64,000 nucleotides of DNA from Bacteroidota bacterium (GTDB taxonomy: Bacteria > Bacteroidota > Ignavibacteria > Tepidaquicellales > Tepidaquicellaceae), in contig JAFDZP010000004.1 of assembly GCA_018266835.1 (NCBI GenBank), positions 310,001-374,000 on the forward strand. Direction: 5' to 3'. The position numbers and the translations under genes were made by a program. This document shows positions 45,009 through 55,749 of the stretch, one piece after another. The notes beneath the pieces were generated by a model. It ran no database searches. It was given only the letters and a program-made list of their open reading frames with translations, and was not told the DNA's origin. Each line of letters starts with the position of its first letter. Position 1 is the stretch's first letter.

Positions 45009-45779
45009 ATGTCTATTATCGGTAAAGAGTTTAAAGAGATTCGCGAAAATTTTAAGCAGTTGGATTTTAAAGTAACGTACATTTTCCTTTCCATTGCAAT
45101 AATTACTTTCATCTCAATTGCATTTGCATCGACAAATTTTTATTACAATAATATAGGAAGCGACAGGTTCGATTCCCGTGTATATTGGTTTTGTATGGAT
45201 GGCGCATTGATGTTTATTCTCCCTATTCTTTCTATCAAATTTGTATTCAAGCAAAAACTTTCTGATTACGGGCTGCAGCTTGGCAACTGGAAATACGGCT
45301 TAATAACAACAGTCATATTTTTTATTTTCATGATTATTACCGTTTGGATTGTCTCCGGCTCTGAATCATTTGCAAGTACATATCCGCAAGGCGGTCCAAA
45401 AGTTAAAGAAAGCCTGATGATTTTCTTTCTTTATGAATTGAGCATAGCTTTCTATATGCTTGGCTGGGAATTTTTCTGGCGGGGATATATGCTCTTTGGT
45501 TTATTCCCTAAGTTCGGATGGTATGCAATTTTTATTCAGATGATTCCGTTTTTTATTCTGCATAAGGGGAAACCGGAACTGGAATTATTCGGTTCTATAT
45601 TAGCAGGCATTATACTGGGTGTGCAGGCAATACGCGCGCGCTCATTCATCTACGCATGGATTATACATGCATTAGTAATGATAAGTGTGGATGGAATATC
45701 GGTACTTCGTTCTAAATCTGGAATTTACGGAATTAATATTTCGGATTTTTTTAAAGTAATAACATCTATCTTTAGATAA
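45009..45779 (+). CDS. CPBP-family intramembrane metalloprotease
   Basis: 256 residues with several transmembrane helices. The ATG abuts the previous stop. CPBP/Abi motifs: motif 1 is WEFFWRGYM (single Glu before Arg, where many have EExxxR), motif 2 includes FFILHKGKPE, and motif 3 contains HALVM. Family members cleave proteins within membranes (Rce1-like) and are sometimes linked to bacteriocin immunity. Here the link is to YbbR and LptB. Confidence 0.82.
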   Translation: MSIIGKEFKEIRENFKQLDFKVTYIFLSIAIITFISIAFASTNFYYNNIGSDRFDSRVYWFCMDGALMFILPILSIKFVFKQKLSDYGLQLGNWKYGLITTVIFFIFMIITVWIVSGSESFASTYPQGGPKVKESLMIFFLYELSIAFYMLGWEFFWRGYMLFGLFPKFGWYAIFIQMIPFFILHKGKPELELFGSILAGIILGVQAIRARSFIYAWIIHALVMISVDGISVLRSKSGIYGINISDFFKVITSIFR

Positions 45780-45790
45780 TATTATATCAA

Positions 45791-46552
45791 ATGACAGCAA
45801 TTGAATTATCAGGAAAGAATTTAACTAAAGAATATAAAAAAAGAGTTGTTGTAAACAATGTTTCTTTGAATATTAAGCAGGGAGAAATTGTCGGCTTGCT
45901 CGGTCCAAACGGAGCAGGAAAGACAACTTCGTTTTATATGATTTGCGGAATGGTAAAACCCGACAGCGGGGAAGTAGAACTTGAAAAAGAAACAATTACA
46001 AAATTCCCTATGTACAAACGCGCAAGACTGGGAATAGGTTACTTGCCTCAGGAGCCTTCAATATTCAGAAAACTTTCTGTTCGTAATAATATACTTGCAG
46101 TATTACAGTTTATGAAAATGGATAAGTTTGATATGGAAAAAAAATGCGACCAGCTTTTAAAAGATTTTAATATCACTCACATACAGGATTCATACGGCTA
46201 CCAGCTTTCAGGCGGTGAAAGACGCAGAACAGAAATTGCCAGAGCCCTTGCAACCGATCCGAAGTTCATTTTGCTTGATGAACCATTCGCAGGAATTGAT
46301 CCGATTGCATCGGAAGAAATTATGAAAATTATTTCAAAGCTGAAGGGTAAAGGTATCGGAGTTTTAATAACTGACCATAATGTTCACGAAACACTTTCAA
46401 TTGTGGATAGAGCTTATATATTGATTGAAGGAAAAATATTCAGGCAGGGAACTGCAAACGAGCTCGCCAATGACGAACTCGTTAGAAAATTATATTTGGG
46501 TGAAAGTTTTGATGTAAGCAGATATGCAGCTACAGCAGCTGCATTAAAATAA
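45791..46552 (+). CDS. lptB: LPS export ABC transporter ATPase LptB
   Basis: 253 residues. Walker A GPNGAGKTT (38-46), Q-loop GYLPQEPSIF, signature LSGGERRRTEIARAL, Walker B FILLDEPFAGIDP, switch His in ITDHNVHE. YLPQEPSIFRKLSV and the FAGIDPIA segment identify LptB rather than another importer ATPase. It powers LPS extraction by LptFG, which are not encoded here. It ends back to back with the convergent fmdB-like gene, with no base between. Confidence 0.95.
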   Translation: MTAIELSGKNLTKEYKKRVVVNNVSLNIKQGEIVGLLGPNGAGKTTSFYMICGMVKPDSGEVELEKETITKFPMYKRARLGIGYLPQEPSIFRKLSVRNNILAVLQFMKMDKFDMEKKCDQLLKDFNITHIQDSYGYQLSGGERRRTEIARALATDPKFILLDEPFAGIDPIASEEIMKIISKLKGKGIGVLITDHNVHETLSIVDRAYILIEGKIFRQGTANELANDELVRKLYLGESFDVSRYAATAAALK

Positions 46553-46837
46553 TTACTTCGAAGTTGTGTCTTTTGATGCAGCAGGTTTTGCTTCTGTTTT
46601 GCTTTCAGTTTTTGTTTCTGATTTTTTTGATGTAGACGCTTCCGATGTACTTGATTTCTTATAATCAGTCAGATAAAATCCGCTTCCTTTAAATATTAAT
46701 CCCGCTCCTCCGCTAACCATTTTTTTCAGCTTATCTTTTCCGCACTTAGGGCACTTCGTTAACGGTGCATCTTTCATTGACTGCATTACTTCAATTTCAT
46801 TCCCGCAGTTCTCGCATCTGTATTCGTATGTTGGCAT
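46553..46837 (-). CDS. FmdB/CxxC_CxxC zinc-ribbon regulatory-type protein
   Basis: 94 residues. MPTYEYRCENCG start with CENC and CPKC knuckles, the FmdB-type zinc ribbon, followed by MVSGGAGLIFKGSGFYLTDYK and a low-complexity Ser/Thr/Lys tail. Function unknown; often called a putative regulatory protein. It lies 1 nt after the tubulin-like gene, so the two are likely one transcript, although this small gene is common in many genomes. Confidence 0.9.
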   Translation of the reverse strand: MPTYEYRCENCGNEIEVMQSMKDAPLTKCPKCGKDKLKKMVSGGAGLIFKGSGFYLTDYKKSSTSEASTSKKSETKTESKTEAKPAASKDTTSK

Positions 46838-46838
46838 A

Positions 46839-49800
46839 TTATATTTTTAGAAATTGATTTTTTACTTTATTATATTCTTCTTCGGAAATAAGTCCTTCTT
46901 CCAAAGCTGTTTTGTATTTCTTTAAATCATCTAAAGATAATTTCTCTGTAATTTCGTGTTCAGCTCCGTTTGTTTTCACTTCAGGTTTCTTTTCGTCTTT
47001 AACAAAATCCTTTACTAAAAGATTTGTCTTAAGTTTTCTTTTCTTTCCGTCACCGATTAGTTCGGTAAAATTTGCAAATTCTCTCTTCTGTTTATGCACA
47101 GCATCTATGAATGAAGGGCGTTCTGATTCCTGTATTGAATCCTCTATTTCTTTCGCAAGCTCACGCGCAATTCTGTATTGGTAAGATTCCAGTTTTCTTT
47201 TTTCTTCACCGGCGGATTCTATTTCCATCGGCTTATAAACTTCATCATAATAATATTCGTATATCAAAAGCATTTCAGGAAGCTTGCCTGCCTTCATCAA
47301 TTCTTCTTTAATTTTCTCGGCGTCTTTAAGAATTTTATATCTGAGTGAATCCTTACCCTGTTCTTCAAATAATCTATTCACTAAGCGTGATTCAATTCCG
47401 AGCTGTTCAATTCTTTTTACTGTAATACCTTCCTGCTTAGTGTATTTATAAATCGCTTTGGAATTTTCATTCTCAGGAATTACATCAAACACTCCGAAGA
47501 TCATTCCCATTAAATATGCTCTGTATGCTTCATTAAGTCTCTTCTTCTCTTCTTCATTCAGCGGAATAATATCATTATAGATAAATGCATTTTTTGAAAT
47601 ATGCATATCTACGTTGTGATTATTGCTTAGATGTTTGTAATATCCCTTTAGCTCTTCTGCAATTGTATAAGAATAAAACAACGGCAGTCCTGCCCACTCG
47701 CTGTAGAATGTAATCGAAGAATTATCCCCTGAATCTTTAAACTCAACATTCGAGCCGATGATAGCGGTTATTAAGCTCTGGAATTTCTTGAACGAGTCCG
47801 TATTTGTTTTTATACCCACATAAAATTTCTTTGCAGATTCATCGAGCTTAAAGCTTCCCGGTATCTCTCTTGTTCTCAGCCATGGAAATGCCTGTAAGAA
47901 CATTCCTTTTATCTTCGATTCGCTTCGAGTCGCATCTTTCTCGAACAACATCTCCGTTATATTGTAATCTTCTCTTATTTTTTCAAACTGCTTTTTGCAG
48001 AACTCAACCATCTTATGCTCAATGGCAGATGCATCACTCTCTCTTAATATGTTTACGATGTCAGTTATATCAGATGCTCCCATTTCTTTGAGCAATTGAT
48101 AAGATAATTCCTTCAGCTTATCAGTTGCATTAGAGCCGGTACCGATGTAGCGTATATAATACTCATTCTTCACATCGTCCGGTTCATAAACCATCAGGTT
48201 AAAGCTTGTCTCCTGCTTCTGCTTATAGAATTCGTACTTACGGGTAAAGTTGTCTTTTAAAAGTCCTAAGTTGCCTGTTAATTTCTTTAGATCTGCAATA
48301 AGTCCGTATGCAATTACTTTACCTTTATCAGTCTTTTCAGTTTTTTCAATCAGTTCAAGAATTTTGCTCGCAATCTCTCGCGCATAAACTCTTGCCCGTA
48401 ATTTTATTAATGTGTTATAATATTCTTCTAATAACTTTATCAGTTTTTCAAGATTGCCCGTCATTGCTGATTTTCTCAGCGGATTTAATTTCGAGCGTGA
48501 CTCATCTTCCCTCAGTTCCTGGAATTTTCTCTTTATCTCTCCGTCATATCGTGAAATTATAGTCTGTAAATCTTTTATTTCTTTATCGTATTTCGGAATG
48601 TAATCAAAGTTGCCGTTCGTTAAAATAAATTGAAGCCTGTGCAGCAGATTTACCGAGTAAAACACTCCTCTTGTTGAATCATTTACAAGCGAATTTATCT
48701 TCTTCTCGAGTGTTCCTATATAATTATTTTCTCTGTCGCCGATTACATCTCTGATTATTCTGTTTCTGTTAGTAAAAATTTGTGAGTAATATATTCCCTG
48801 ACGCGTTACATCGTAATCATCTTTGAAATTTGTATCGAACTTCTGCTTCTCTGTTAAAATAAATCCTGTCCAGCTGTCGCCGCGTTTACCGCTTATTAAA
48901 TCGTTCTGTAAATTATTTAAAAATCTTTTTATTTCATTTTGAATGGATGTCTTCTCGCCGCTCTTATATAAGCTATCAAGTAACTGATATCTGTTCGTAG
49001 TCTCAAGTAATCCAAGCTCAGGTAAAAACTCCTGCATTAAATAATTATCTATTTCACTCTGCGAACCTTCTGCATAGGTTAAATAATAATTCACAATGTC
49101 TTCGCATAATTTATATGCGCATGCTGCTATAATTCTATCAGCAGGATATGAAATCGTCGCCTGTCCTAACGTGGAATATTTTCTTGAAAATGTATTATCT
49201 GCTACTGAGTTATCTTCGGGATAAAATCTTTGCTTATACTGAACTAAATTTACTCTTACACCTCTTTTGTAATTCGCAAAATCCGAATTTGAAAAATCTT
49301 GGAATATCGTATCTGCCAGCATTTTATAAATATCTTTATTGCTGATATCCGATAGCGATAAATTCTTAGCATTCTCACCGTCTATTAAATACACATCGTC
49401 ATAAACACCGGGCTGAAAAGTATGCTGCTCATTTTTCTTCCACGATACATTAAAAGTGTTTTTGAGATTGTAATACTCAAGCTCTTTTAATGCAGCATAG
49501 CCGTTTGCAAAAACTCTTTCCTTGCCGTATGATTTAAATATATGCGGAAGCATTAAGTAGCACGAAGAGACGGCCTGATTCTTAAAAATATTCCTGATAA
49601 GAAATCCCATATCGAGAAACATTCCTGAACCTGTGCCGCCGCTGACCGATGAGATAACATATATGTTGATCTTATCTGTGTTGACGTTCCGAATCTTATG
49701 CTTATCTTTTACAATATTTATTGAACGTGAGTCAGTAATTCTTGACTTCGCTGCGGAGAGCTTTGAAACGATTTCATCATAGTTATGAAAAAAAGCAAGT

Positions 49801-50267
49801 CGCGCTGCCGGGCGAATCTGCCCTGCGCCTGTATTCATCGTACCTAGCTTGGCAATTTCACCTGTAGTGCTGAGCCATTCCTTTATATGAGGAACGTCCT
49901 GTATTCTGTAAATGTAATCTGAAGGATTTACTGACTGGAAAACTTTTTCCGACGGGAGAAAATCAATTTCATTAATTAAAAAATCCCTTTCGCGCGCAAG
50001 TCCGCTTTCTTCGGAAGGAGCGTTATCCGTATCGATATATAAATATGAAATGATAGGGAAGTCATTCAGCGAGCCGTACTTCTCAACAAACTGTCTGCGT
50101 AATCTTAATAATACTTCTTTACCTGTTCCGCCTAAGCCGATTAATATGGTGGGCATAAGCTCCTGAGTTTTTAACTCAAGGGACTTATCTTCCTGATTGT
50201 TGGTTACTGTCTTTTTACCTGATAAATCTGCAAATGAAAACGGGTCTTTATTTTCGTTAGCTGCCAT
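46839..50267 (-). CDS. Giant tubulin/FtsZ-like protein (Tubulin_2 type) with C-terminal SHOCT-like motif
   Basis: 1142 residues, far larger than FtsZ (about 400). The N-terminal quarter has tubulin/FtsZ GTP-binding elements in order: T1-like IGLGGTGK (43-50), a YIDTD strand end (77-81) in the place of the FtsZ NTD segment, a T3-like GAGQIRPAAR (147-155), and the T4 signature SVSGGTGSGM (207-216). The middle (about 300-1000) is long, helical and charged with coiled-coil character. The C-terminal 33 residues (LSLDDLKKYKTALEEGLIS, then EEEYNKVKNQFLKI) match a SHOCT oligomerisation motif. No signal peptide. It resembles 'tubulin-like' proteins of unknown function found in scattered bacteria. GTP binding and polymerisation are inferred, not shown. 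Confidence 0.8.
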   Translation of the reverse strand: MAANENKDPFSFADLSGKKTVTNNQEDKSLELKTQELMPTILIGLGGTGKEVLLRLRRQFVEKYGSLNDFPIISYLYIDTDNAPSEESGLARERDFLINEIDFLPSEKVFQSVNPSDYIYRIQDVPHIKEWLSTTGEIAKLGTMNTGAGQIRPAARLAFFHNYDEIVSKLSAAKSRITDSRSINIVKDKHKIRNVNTDKINIYVISSVSGGTGSGMFLDMGFLIRNIFKNQAVSSCYLMLPHIFKSYGKERVFANGYAALKELEYYNLKNTFNVSWKKNEQHTFQPGVYDDVYLIDGENAKNLSLSDISNKDIYKMLADTIFQDFSNSDFANYKRGVRVNLVQYKQRFYPEDNSVADNTFSRKYSTLGQATISYPADRIIAACAYKLCEDIVNYYLTYAEGSQSEIDNYLMQEFLPELGLLETTNRYQLLDSLYKSGEKTSIQNEIKRFLNNLQNDLISGKRGDSWTGFILTEKQKFDTNFKDDYDVTRQGIYYSQIFTNRNRIIRDVIGDRENNYIGTLEKKINSLVNDSTRGVFYSVNLLHRLQFILTNGNFDYIPKYDKEIKDLQTIISRYDGEIKRKFQELREDESRSKLNPLRKSAMTGNLEKLIKLLEEYYNTLIKLRARVYAREIASKILELIEKTEKTDKGKVIAYGLIADLKKLTGNLGLLKDNFTRKYEFYKQKQETSFNLMVYEPDDVKNEYYIRYIGTGSNATDKLKELSYQLLKEMGASDITDIVNILRESDASAIEHKMVEFCKKQFEKIREDYNITEMLFEKDATRSESKIKGMFLQAFPWLRTREIPGSFKLDESAKKFYVGIKTNTDSFKKFQSLITAIIGSNVEFKDSGDNSSITFYSEWAGLPLFYSYTIAEELKGYYKHLSNNHNVDMHISKNAFIYNDIIPLNEEEKKRLNEAYRAYLMGMIFGVFDVIPENENSKAIYKYTKQEGITVKRIEQLGIESRLVNRLFEEQGKDSLRYKILKDAEKIKEELMKAGKLPEMLLIYEYYYDEVYKPMEIESAGEEKRKLESYQYRIARELAKEIEDSIQESERPSFIDAVHKQKREFANFTELIGDGKKRKLKTNLLVKDFVKDEKKPEVKTNGAEHEITEKLSLDDLKKYKTALEEGLISEEEYNKVKNQFLKI

Positions 50268-50372
50268 AAATTTTCATAAATTTAAATGAGGCCTGTTAAT
50301 TTTAAATATTAACGTTTTATCTGTACTAAATGTTCCGTTTTTTAAATCTGATTAAAATCTAATAAAACCTTA

Positions 50373-51164
50373 TTAAAGCTCTACGATACTTTCGCCGCCT
50401 GCTAACTGAATTGTATTACCTGTAAGCCAGGCCGAATCCGATTTATAATTATCAACTATGAACTGTGCGATATCTTCAGGAGTAGTTAATCTCTTCGAAG
50501 GATTTCTTTGTAATGCATTTGCAATGATTGCATCCGCTCCCGGAATTTTATTTAATGCCGGAGTAGAAGTAACGCCTGCGCAGATTGCATTCACTGCTAT
50601 TCCTTTTCCGCCAAGCTCCATAGCAAGCTGTCGTGTATATGATTCAAGACATGCCTTAGCTGCGGAGACAACTCCGTAGTAAGCAATTTGTCTTGTTCCG
50701 CCGGATGAAGTCATGCTGTATATTTTACCTCCTTTAGTCATTAAACCTCTTCTCATCATTCCCTGTGTCCAGTACACAAAGCTGCTTGCCATAACATCTA
50801 AAGTCATTTCAAGCTGCTTTCTGTTTACTTCGTTGTTCGGGTCGTCATCAATAAATTTTTTGAGCGAGCCGAATGCAAGCGAGTGAACCATTACTCTTAT
50901 TGTAGAATCTGAATCGCCGAATTTTTCTTTAATCTTATCAAGAATTTCATTTCTCTTTCCGTCATCAGCAGCATTAACATTGTAAAAATCTGCTTCAACA
51001 CCCATGCCCTTTATATCAGCGATCTGCTGATTTACATCATCCATAGTTGAAGCTCTGTCTAAATGAACGCCGATTATATTCACGCCGTCCTTAGCAAGTG
51101 CCAGTGAAATTGCTTTTCCGAATCCGCTTGATGCGCCGAGTATTAATGCATAATATTTAGTCAT
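50373..51164 (-). CDS. SDR-family enoyl-ACP reductase-like protein (FabL/FabI-like)
   Basis: 263 residues. N-terminal nucleotide motif GASSGFGKA (10-18). The catalytic Tyr163 and Lys170 are separated by six residues (YxxxxxxK), as in enoyl-ACP reductases FabI/FabL, rather than the YxxxK of ordinary SDRs. SAAKACLESYTRQLAMELGGKGIAVNAICAG and WLTGNTIQLAGG resemble FabL. It would catalyse the last step of each fatty-acid elongation cycle, consistent with nearby accB and accC. Confidence 0.85.
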   Translation of the reverse strand: MTKYYALILGASSGFGKAISLALAKDGVNIIGVHLDRASTMDDVNQQIADIKGMGVEADFYNVNAADDGKRNEILDKIKEKFGDSDSTIRVMVHSLAFGSLKKFIDDDPNNEVNRKQLEMTLDVMASSFVYWTQGMMRRGLMTKGGKIYSMTSSGGTRQIAYYGVVSAAKACLESYTRQLAMELGGKGIAVNAICAGVTSTPALNKIPGADAIIANALQRNPSKRLTTPEDIAQFIVDNYKSDSAWLTGNTIQLAGGESIVEL

Positions 51165-51175
51165 TAGAAGGGTAT

Positions 51176-51727
51176 TTATTTTGATTTAATAGCTATTATA
51201 GTCATAATGAGACTTATTATAAACAGAAAAATCATCACGACCATGAAGGCAGATGACGTCCAGAACCCTGCTACAAGTCCCCAGATTATAAAAATCCAAA
51301 TGATTGATACGACAAAGAATAAATTCCAGCTAAGCAGAAGTGACTGTCTGGTAGAACGTTTTTTGTGAAACGATTTGAAAAGCGTAAGCACAAATATGAA
51401 AAAGAAAAATCCGAGTCCGCCTGCTGAAAGTAAAATGTAAATGAAAAGCTTCGTATTAGTAAGAGTATTCTCCGATACGGGAGCAGTAAGAACAGAATCG
51501 ATTTTCTTTACCGTATCTATCGGTGTAACAGGTGGAGCTTGTTGTTGCGGAACAGTCTTATTCGTATCAATTGAAAGCGGATTTACTTTCGATGTATCAG
51601 TTTTCTGTCCTGCAGTTGTCTGCTTTTTAGTGGAATCAACTTTAGTCGGGAGATTTGGTTTCCCGATTGAAAGCTGAGTTAAACATAATAAAAAAATTAC
51701 TGCAAATATTTTAAGCATGGTTTTCAA
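51176..51727 (-). CDS. Hypothetical membrane protein with Pro/Thr-rich linker
   Basis: 183 residues. A signal peptide (about 1-22) is followed by a Lys/Thr/Pro/Gln-rich low-complexity linker (about 28-85) and three hydrophobic helices (about 93-115, 132-150, 155-180). No family recognised. The start could be Met4 instead of Met1. It sits between the FabL-like gene and accC, 11 nt from the former. Confidence 0.6.
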   Translation of the reverse strand: MKTMLKIFAVIFLLCLTQLSIGKPNLPTKVDSTKKQTTAGQKTDTSKVNPLSIDTNKTVPQQQAPPVTPIDTVKKIDSVLTAPVSENTLTNTKLFIYILLSAGGLGFFFFIFVLTLFKSFHKKRSTRQSLLLSWNLFFVVSIIWIFIIWGLVAGFWTSSAFMVVMIFLFIISLIMTIIAIKSK

Positions 51728-51759
51728 GTTTCTTGCAAATTTCTATTGTGTACGTAAAT

Positions 51760-53094
51760 TTATATTCCAAGTTTTTCAATAAAGCTTGTATCGTAATTAT
51801 TATTTATGAAGTCTTCGTTCTTCATAATTATCATGTGGAAAGGAATAGTAGTTTTAATTCCTTCAACAATAAATTCCTCAAGCGCACGTGACATTTTTTT
51901 TATCGCTTCTTCTCTTGTTCTTCCTTTTACTATTAATTTCCCGATCATCGAATCATAATAAGGCGGAATTCTGTATCCGTTATAACAATGTGTATCAACA
52001 CGTACGCCAAAACCGCCGGGCTGATTTAATGCTGTTATTAATCCCGGAGATGGTCTGAAGTTATGTTCGTAATCTTCTGCGTTAATTCTGCACTCCATTG
52101 CATGGCCTTCGAATTTTATTTCGCCGAGGTTAAGCTCTTCACCGTTTGCAACTCTTATTTGTTCTCGAATTAAATCTATTCCTGTAATCTCTTCCGTTAC
52201 GCAGTGCTCAACCTGAATTCGTGTGTTCATTTCCATGAAATAAAAATCTTTGTTTTTATCTACAAGGAATTCAATTGTACCTGCGCCGATGTAATTCACG
52301 GCTTTAGCTGCTTTAATTGCAGCCTCGCCCATCTTCTGACGGATTTCAGCATTGATAAAAGGAGAAGGGGACTCTTCAATTAATTTCTGATGTCTTCTCT
52401 GAACGGAGCAGTCTCTTTCACCGAGGTGAATGACATTCCCGTGTTTATCGCCTAAAACCTGTATCTCAACGTGTCTTGGATTTTCAACAAACTTCTCAAT
52501 ATAAACATCGTCATTACCGAAAGCATTCTCTGCTTCAAGTCTTGCCTGCATATAATTTTTTTCAACGTCTGCAAGATCTCGAACAATACGCATACCTTTT
52601 CCGCCGCCGCCTGCTGATGCTTTAATCATAAGAGGCACGCCGGTTTTCTGAGCGACTTCAAGCGCTTCTTCAACACTGTTTACAACTCCTGTGCTTCCCG
52701 GAACAACAGGTACTCCTGCTGCAATCATAGTATCTTTTGCAAAGGATTTGTTTCCCATTGCATTTATCATATCAGGAAGCGGTCCTATGAAATTTAATTT
52801 TGAGTCTATACATATCTCTGCAAAGTCAGCGTTTTCAGCTAAGAAGCCATAGCCCGGATGAATAGCGTCTGCATTGGTAATAGATGCTGCAGAAATTATT
52901 CTCGGAATATTTAAGTAGCTGTCCTTGCCCATTGCGCCGCCGATACAAACTGCTTCATCTGCAAACTTTACATGCAACGAATCCTTATCTGCATCTGAGT
53001 AAACGGCAACGGTTTTAATTCCCATCTCTTTCGCAGTTCTAATTATACGTAACGCTATCTCGCCGCGATTGGCAATGAGTATTTTTTTTATCAT
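51760..53094 (-). CDS. accC: Acetyl-CoA carboxylase biotin carboxylase subunit
   Basis: 444 residues. ATP-grasp enzyme: [18 protein letters not shown] start, ATP loop [14 protein letters not shown], HxE region [35 protein letters not shown] catalytic stretch. Carboxylates biotin on the BCCP encoded immediately upstream in transcription order. Confidence 0.97.
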   Translation of the reverse strand: MIKKILIANRGEIALRIIRTAKEMGIKTVAVYSDADKDSLHVKFADEAVCIGGAMGKDSYLNIPRIISAASITNADAIHPGYGFLAENADFAEICIDSKLNFIGPLPDMINAMGNKSFAKDTMIAAGVPVVPGSTGVVNSVEEALEVAQKTGVPLMIKASAGGGGKGMRIVRDLADVEKNYMQARLEAENAFGNDDVYIEKFVENPRHVEIQVLGDKHGNVIHLGERDCSVQRRHQKLIEESPSPFINAEIRQKMGEAAIKAAKAVNYIGAGTIEFLVDKNKDFYFMEMNTRIQVEHCVTEEITGIDLIREQIRVANGEELNLGEIKFEGHAMECRINAEDYEHNFRPSPGLITALNQPGGFGVRVDTHCYNGYRIPPYYDSMIGKLIVKGRTREEAIKKMSRALEEFIVEGIKTTIPFHMIIMKNEDFINNNYDTSFIEKLGI

Positions 53095-53170
53095 TATAAA
53101 CTTTTCTGTTTGGTTGAAAGAATTAAAACTTAACTCTTAATCTAATTCTCTTAATCTAATTCTTTTTTGC

Positions 53171-53653
53171 TTAATTTTTTTCAATTAAGAATAACGGCTG
53201 ATTGTATTCAACCGGCTGACCATTTTCAACGAGAATCTTTATTATTTTTCCTGATACTTCAGATTCGATTTCATTCATTAATTTCATGGCTTCTATAATA
53301 CATAAAACACTTCCTTCACCGACTGAGCTTCCGACCTGTACGTATGCATCTGCATCAGGTGACGGCGCGCGGTAGAATGTTCCTACCATTGGTGAACGGA
53401 CTTCATATGAATTTTCTGATTTAGGCGCTTCAGCTGGTTTTGCATCTGATTTCTTCTCGATTGAAACCTGAGTTTCAGAAGAGGCAGGAGCTTGCATCAT
53501 TTGCATAGGAGCAGCGGACATCATTCCTGTTACTTTTGGTCTTGGCTTGGATAATCTTATTTTGCTTCCCTGTTCTTCTATTTCAAGCTCTGCAAGATTG
53601 CTTGAATCGAGCAGCTTTATTAACTTCTTTAAGTAGTTTAAATCAATTTCCAT
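53171..53653 (-). CDS. accB: Acetyl-CoA carboxylase biotin carboxyl carrier protein
   Basis: 160 residues. N-terminal helix, Ala/Pro/Met-rich linker (about 40-80), and biotinyl domain with the EAMKLMNE motif; Lys124 is the biotinylated residue. Together with accC it makes one half of acetyl-CoA carboxylase. The carboxyltransferase subunits accA/accD are not in the window. Confidence 0.97.
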   Translation of the reverse strand: MEIDLNYLKKLIKLLDSSNLAELEIEEQGSKIRLSKPRPKVTGMMSAAPMQMMQAPASSETQVSIEKKSDAKPAEAPKSENSYEVRSPMVGTFYRAPSPDADAYVQVGSSVGEGSVLCIIEAMKLMNEIESEVSGKIIKILVENGQPVEYNQPLFLIEKN

Positions 53654-53667
53654 ATTGGTTGTGGTTT

Positions 53668-53693
53668 GTCATTCCCGCGAAGGCGGGAATCCA
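53668..53693. repeat. Short palindromic repeat (gtcattcccgcgaaggcgggaatcca)
   Basis: A 26-nt element identical to the one at 55667-55692. A cccgc-gaag-gcggg hairpin with conserved flanks. It lies between efp and accB on the - strand transcript. Confidence 0.85.
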
Positions 53694-53765
53694 TTTATAA
53701 AAAATTTTTAAAAATGTCTAACTTTGTAATATTCCAAAACTCATTTTTGGAGTGGTTAATTTTTA

Positions 53766-54329
53766 TTAAACTTTTGCTCTTTCGATGTAATCTCCGGTAC
53801 GTGAATCAATCTTAAGGTAATCACCTTCATTGATAAAAAGCGGAGCGTTAACTGTTGCGCCGGTTTCAACTTCAACCTGCTTTGTTGCGCCTGTTGCAGT
53901 ATCACCTTTTATTCCCGGAGGAGCAGATATAACCTTTAATATAACGTGCGGAGCAAGCTCGGCAGAGATCGGCTTCATACCATGGAACATTATCTGCACG
54001 GCTTCGCCTTCTTTCATAAAGTCAGCTTGCTTACCCATTATTGCAGTAGGGATGTGAACCTGATCGTATGTTTCATTATCCATAAATATCAGCTCATCGC
54101 CTTGTTTGTATAAAAACTGAAAACTTTTCTGGTCAAGACGTTCAATCTGAATTTCTTCGCCTGAACGGAAGCGATTTTCAAATGTTTTGCCGTTCTTTAA
54201 ATTTCTTAATTTTACCTGATAAAATGCTCTTAAATTGCCTGGAGTTCTGTGTTCTACCGATAAAACGCTGCATAATTCGTTATTGAAATTAATCACAATG
54301 CCGTTTTTTAAGTCAGAAGTATTTGCCAT
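53766..54329 (-). CDS. efp: Translation elongation factor P
   Basis: 187 residues, three OB-like domains: VINFNNELCSVLSVEHRTPGNLRAF in domain I, and the C-terminal GDYLKIDSRTGDYIERAKV. It relieves ribosome stalling at polyproline. The tip of the domain I loop is normally Lys or Arg (PGKG/PGRG); here the residue is Asn32 (TPGNLRAF), so the Lys- and Arg-specific modification routes should not apply to this protein. Confidence 0.95.
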   Translation of the reverse strand: MANTSDLKNGIVINFNNELCSVLSVEHRTPGNLRAFYQVKLRNLKNGKTFENRFRSGEEIQIERLDQKSFQFLYKQGDELIFMDNETYDQVHIPTAIMGKQADFMKEGEAVQIMFHGMKPISAELAPHVILKVISAPPGIKGDTATGATKQVEVETGATVNAPLFINEGDYLKIDSRTGDYIERAKV

Positions 54330-54487
54330 TAATATATTGTATTTATTTGATTTATTAAAACTTTGTAAATATAAATATCTGCCAATTATAAAATAGGTTG
54401 GATTTCAAAAATAGGCATTTACGCACTTAAAATCAATTGAAGATTTTCAAAAACGGCTTATTTTTGATAAAAAACCCCTGTTTTTCA

Positions 54488-55558
<1,071 letters not shown>

Positions 55559-55616
55559 GATATTTGCTGTTAAAATTTGTCTTTCAGGATAATCTCCTGA
55601 ACATAAAAACAAAAAC

Positions 55617-55658
55617 GAAAAAAGGTTATTCTGAGTTTCAGAGTAACCTTTTCTTTTT
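55617..55658 (+). terminator. Intrinsic terminator after gap
   Basis: A 14-bp stem, aaaggttattctga with tcagagtaaccttt (one wobble), then T-rich run. Confidence 0.9.
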
Positions 55659-55666
55659 ATACTCTT

Positions 55667-55692
55667 GTCATTCCCGCGAAGGCGGGAATCCA
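55667..55692. repeat. Short palindromic repeat, second copy
   Basis: Identical over 26 nt to 53668-53693. It lies just after the gap terminator. Confidence 0.85.
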
Positions 55693-55749
55693 ATCATGTC
55701 CCAAAACGACCCTGAAAGGATATAAACATGTCAGGTCTAAATCCCTCAA

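Noticed and set aside
46839-50267. Calling this gene FtsZ
   Set aside because: It is 1142 residues, lacks the exact FtsZ GGGTGTGAAP motif, has no FtsA/MreB neighbours, and ends in a SHOCT-like motif. FtsZ is expected elsewhere.
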